Shown here: piece after piece, positions 13,203 through 15,583 of the stretch
How positions within the stretch are numbered: position 1 is the first letter of the stretch
Layout of the letters: each line of letters starts with the position of its first letter
Source of the DNA: JAHEEL01 sp034660035
GTDB taxonomy: Bacteria > Actinomycetota > Acidimicrobiia > Spongiisociales > UBA5794
Direction: 5' to 3'
NCBI GenBank assembly: GCA_034660035.1
Contig: JAYEIJ010000055.1
Location: 1 to 15,583, forward strand
DNA: 15,583 bases
Made by a program: the position numbers and the translations under genes
The notes under the pieces: generated by a model
The model's database searches: none
What the model saw: only the letters and a program-made list of their open reading frames with translations
What the model was told of the DNA's origin: nothing

Positions 13203-15422
13203 TCAGATTCCGATGATGTCCTCGGGGAGCACAGGAACCCTCGTCAGATCCCTGCCGGTTGCTGCCCGGATCGCCGCCACGACCGCCGGTGTTGCGCTGA
13301 TCGTCGGGGATTCCCCGATCCCCTTCGCCCCGAAGGGACCGAAGTGGTCGCCTTCCTCGACAATACGGGTATTGACGGCGGGGGCATCGACAAACGTGGG
13401 AATCAAGTAGTCCGTGAACGTCGGGTTCTTGATGACCCCCTCGTCGACGACGAGTTGCTCCATCACGGCGAGGCCCACACCCTGGAGGGTTCCACCCTCC
13501 AGTTGGCCGACGATCGCCAGGGGGTTGAGGGCCTTACCGACATCCTGAGCGGTGTCGACCTGGACAACACGAACGAGTCCGAGTTCCGGGTCGACGTCGA
13601 CCACCGCACGGTGTGCCGAGACGACGAATCCCGCATGGATGTCGCCCAAACCGTTCTCGTCCGGCGGGAACGTCTCTGGATGACGGAACTGAACGAGATG
13701 CTTGACCGGTCCATTCGCACAGACCTCAGCGATCGTCGCCACCAGATCGTCACCCTTGTACACGCCGTCCTCACGCAATTGATCTCCACCATGGGCGGCG
13801 AGGATCTTGTCGCGGAGCCCGACCGATGCGGCATGCACCGCTCCGCCGGTCATCTGTGTCTGGCGTGAGGCCGAGGTTGATCCGGCTGATCCGATCTGCG
13901 ACGTGTCGTCCCAGACCACGGCAACTTGATCGGTGCCGAGGATGGTTCGCGCGATCTGCTGGCACACCGTGACGAGGCCCTGGCCCACCTCCATGGCAGC
14001 AGTGTGAATCTCCACGCCGGTCGTGGTCATGACCGCACGGGCCTCCGAGAAGTCGTCGAAGCCTTCCGAGAAGGCGAGGTTCTTGATGTTGACCGCGTAG
14101 CCAACCCCACGTATCACCGAAGATGCCGGCGTCGTCAACCCGGTCCCACCAGGCAACACCAGAGGATCATCCCCGATCCTGTCATCCGGCATCGGGATCG
14201 ACTCGACCGCATCCAACACAGCAAGCGTCGGGAGCGAACCATCAATGATCTGACCCGATGTGGCAAGCGGATCCCCTGCGGCCAGGAAATTGCGCCGTCG
14301 AAGCTCGAGCGGATCCATATCGAGGGCCTCTGCGAGGCGATCCATCTGCATCTCAGAACCGAAGCACGTCTGCACTGCCCCGAATCCGCGCATCGCACCA
14401 CACGGCGGGTTGTTCGTCTTCACAGCGATGGCCTCAACAACGACGTTGTCGCAGTTGTAGGGTCCGACCACGAAGTAGCCGGCGTTCGCGATCACGGCGC
14501 GGCTCGTGTGTGCGTACGCCCCGCCATCGAGGATGAGCTTGGCCTCGACCCTCACAAGTTTCCCGTTCTCGTCGGCTTCGTGGCGGTACCACATGCGCGA
14601 GGGGTGTCGCTTGACGTGGCCGACGAACGACTCCGAACGGTCGTAGGTCATCTTCACCGGACGACCGGTGGCCAGAGAGAGCATCGCGACATGGATGTGC
14701 AGAGAGATGTCCTCGCGAGAACCGAACGCTCCACCGATACCGGCCGGATGACAACGGATCTGATCCGGTTCCATGCCGAGACAGGTGATGATCTGTCGAT
14801 GATCGACATGGATCCACTGGCTCGTGACGTAGAGGTCGAGACCGCCCTCCCCGTCGGGAATGGCGAAACCTGCCTCCGGCCCGAGCGGTGCCTGGTCCTG
14901 GGTCGCCGTCTCATAGAATCCCTCGACGACCACAGAACCTGTGACCGTCTCGTTACCACGACGGATGTTCAACTCCCGGAACGTCGAGCCTTCCTCAGCT
15001 GCCTTGTCTGGATCGACGAGAGGAGCAAGTGGCTCCCACTCGACGACGATCGCTGCGGCAGCAAGCCTGGCTGTCTCCTCGTCGTCTGCCGCCACAACCG
15101 CGACCGGCTCTCCCCAGTAGCGAGCGACGCCATCGCAGAGCACCGGTTGGTCCTGTTCCTCTTGTCCGAACAGCGGTTCGCCTTGCACGTCGTCCTGTGT
15201 CAGCACAGCCCGGACCCCAGGCATTGCCAGGGCGGGGGCGATGTCGATGCTCACGAGCCGAGCGTGGGCATGGGGGCTTCGCAGGGTGGCTCCCCACAAC
15301 ATGTCTTCCGACGAGAGATCGGATGCGTAGGCGAAGTTCCCGGTCACCTTCGGCTCGCCATCGGGTCGGAGCACGCTGGTTCCGATACCGCCCTTGACCC
15401 CGGGTGTCGTTCGTGTCGTCAT
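13203..15422 (-). CDS. molybdenum hydroxylase (xanthine dehydrogenase family), molybdopterin-binding subunit
   Basis: 739 residues from ATG 15422, which overlaps the stop of the [2Fe-2S] subunit by 4 bases and has GGGAGGG just upstream; a longer frame to 15479 would duplicate that subunit's 3' end. The N-terminal aldehyde oxidase a/b hammerhead starts at VLRPDGEPKVTGNFAYASDL. Mo-site elements: SQWIHVDHRQ (201-210), GGAFGSRED (230-238), AMRGFGAVQ (343-351), AMEVGQG, a STSASRQTQMTGG segment, and GAKGIGES with catalytic base Glu704. Glu237 aligns with bovine xanthine oxidase Glu802, which contacts purines. It hydroxylates an aromatic heterocycle or aldehyde using water; a purine-like substrate is plausible but unproven. 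No FAD subunit is visible in this window. Confidence 0.92.
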   Translation of the reverse strand: MTTRTTPGVKGGIGTSVLRPDGEPKVTGNFAYASDLSSEDMLWGATLRSPHAHARLVSIDIAPALAMPGVRAVLTQDDVQGEPLFGQEEQDQPVLCDGVARYWGEPVAVVAADDEETARLAAAAIVVEWEPLAPLVDPDKAAEEGSTFRELNIRRGNETVTGSVVVEGFYETATQDQAPLGPEAGFAIPDGEGGLDLYVTSQWIHVDHRQIITCLGMEPDQIRCHPAGIGGAFGSREDISLHIHVAMLSLATGRPVKMTYDRSESFVGHVKRHPSRMWYRHEADENGKLVRVEAKLILDGGAYAHTSRAVIANAGYFVVGPYNCDNVVVEAIAVKTNNPPCGAMRGFGAVQTCFGSEMQMDRLAEALDMDPLELRRRNFLAAGDPLATSGQIIDGSLPTLAVLDAVESIPMPDDRIGDDPLVLPGGTGLTTPASSVIRGVGYAVNIKNLAFSEGFDDFSEARAVMTTTGVEIHTAAMEVGQGLVTVCQQIARTILGTDQVAVVWDDTSQIGSAGSTSASRQTQMTGGAVHAASVGLRDKILAAHGGDQLREDGVYKGDDLVATIAEVCANGPVKHLVQFRHPETFPPDENGLGDIHAGFVVSAHRAVVDVDPELGLVRVVQVDTAQDVGKALNPLAIVGQLEGGTLQGVGLAVMEQLVVDEGVIKNPTFTDYLIPTFVDAPAVNTRIVEEGDHFGPFGAKGIGESPTISATPAVVAAIRAATGRDLTRVPVLPEDIIGI

Positions 15423-15583
15423 GATCCCTCCCCGGTCACGGTCTCGAATGCGCGCAGGATTGCTCCGTAGCCCGTGCATCGGCAGATGTTCCCTGAGAGC
15501 GCCTCTCTGATCTCGGGTTCGGTCGGATGAGGATTGGTCTCGAGGAGATGAGAGCCGGCAACGACGAAACCGGGAGTGCAGAA
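15419..15583 (-). CDS. [2Fe-2S] subunit of the molybdenum hydroxylase, C-terminal fragment
   Basis: Only the last 54 residues are in the window; the gene continues past the right edge. FCTPGFVVAG (1-10 of the fragment) and GNICRCTGYGAI (31-42) hold cysteines of the second [2Fe-2S] cluster (CGxC...CxC pattern) in the all-alpha domain of xanthine-dehydrogenase small subunits. This subunit passes electrons from the Mo site onward. Its TGA overlaps the ATG of the large subunit (ATGA), so the two are translationally coupled. Confidence 0.92.
   Translation of the reverse strand, partial: FCTPGFVVAGSHLLETNPHPTEPEIREALSGNICRCTGYGAILRAFETVTGEGS

Noticed and set aside
13926..15470. Long plus-strand open frame (514 codons) opposite the Mo hydroxylase gene
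   Set aside because: It is antisense to a gene with clear family motifs, lacks recognisable domains, and arises from GC-rich codon bias.
1..15583. tRNA, rRNA, insertion sequences or prophage genes
   Set aside because: No cloverleaf-like segment, rRNA motif, transposase or integrase was found on either strand.

Overview
This is a GC-rich bacterial chromosome segment with tightly packed genes, Shine-Dalgarno sites of the AAGGAG type and several ATGA start/stop overlaps. The gene content and codon style suggest a high-GC Gram-positive lineage, perhaps an Acidimicrobiia-type actinobacterium. That placement is an inference; no rRNA or other marker is present.

Layout. (1) 3-278, plus: the C-terminus of an alpha/beta hydrolase. 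(2) 279-390: a convergent intergenic region carrying two inverted arrays of a 7-base unit. (3) 391-9987: a divergent locus centred on a GntR/HutC-type regulator gene and a control region near 5031-5077. Leftward it encodes an aspartate-carbamoyltransferase-like enzyme, a carbamate kinase, a threonine-synthase-like PLP enzyme and a second, larger fold-type-II PLP enzyme. Rightward it encodes the regulator, a knotted YgeW/acetylornithine-type carbamoyltransferase, an NADP-type glutamate dehydrogenase, a 130-residue protein I cannot assign, and a class I/II aminotransferase preceded by a potentially structured leader. (4) 9988-10143: a second convergent intergenic region with a strong hairpin terminator flanked by inverted arrays of an 8-base unit. 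(5) 10144-12456, minus: a divergent transketolase-like enzyme. (6) 12612-15583, minus: a molybdenum hydroxylase operon with the end of the [2Fe-2S] subunit, the molybdopterin subunit and a MocA-like nucleotidyltransferase.

How the genes may work together. Carbamate kinase with two atypical carbamoyltransferases suggests phosphorolysis of a ureido (carbamoyl-amino) compound to carbamoyl phosphate, which the kinase would use to make ATP, CO2 and ammonia. The PLP enzymes, glutamate dehydrogenase and aminotransferase would then process the released amino compound and its nitrogen. The same theme (YgeW, a PLP lyase, carbamate kinase, Mo hydroxylase, MocA) occurs in the E. coli yge/xdh region linked to anaerobic purine breakdown. 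The enzymes here are a different set, and the ATCase-like protein lacks residues needed for aspartate binding, so the substrate is unknown. The locus is best seen as a candidate, uncharacterised energy- and nitrogen-yielding catabolic regulon.
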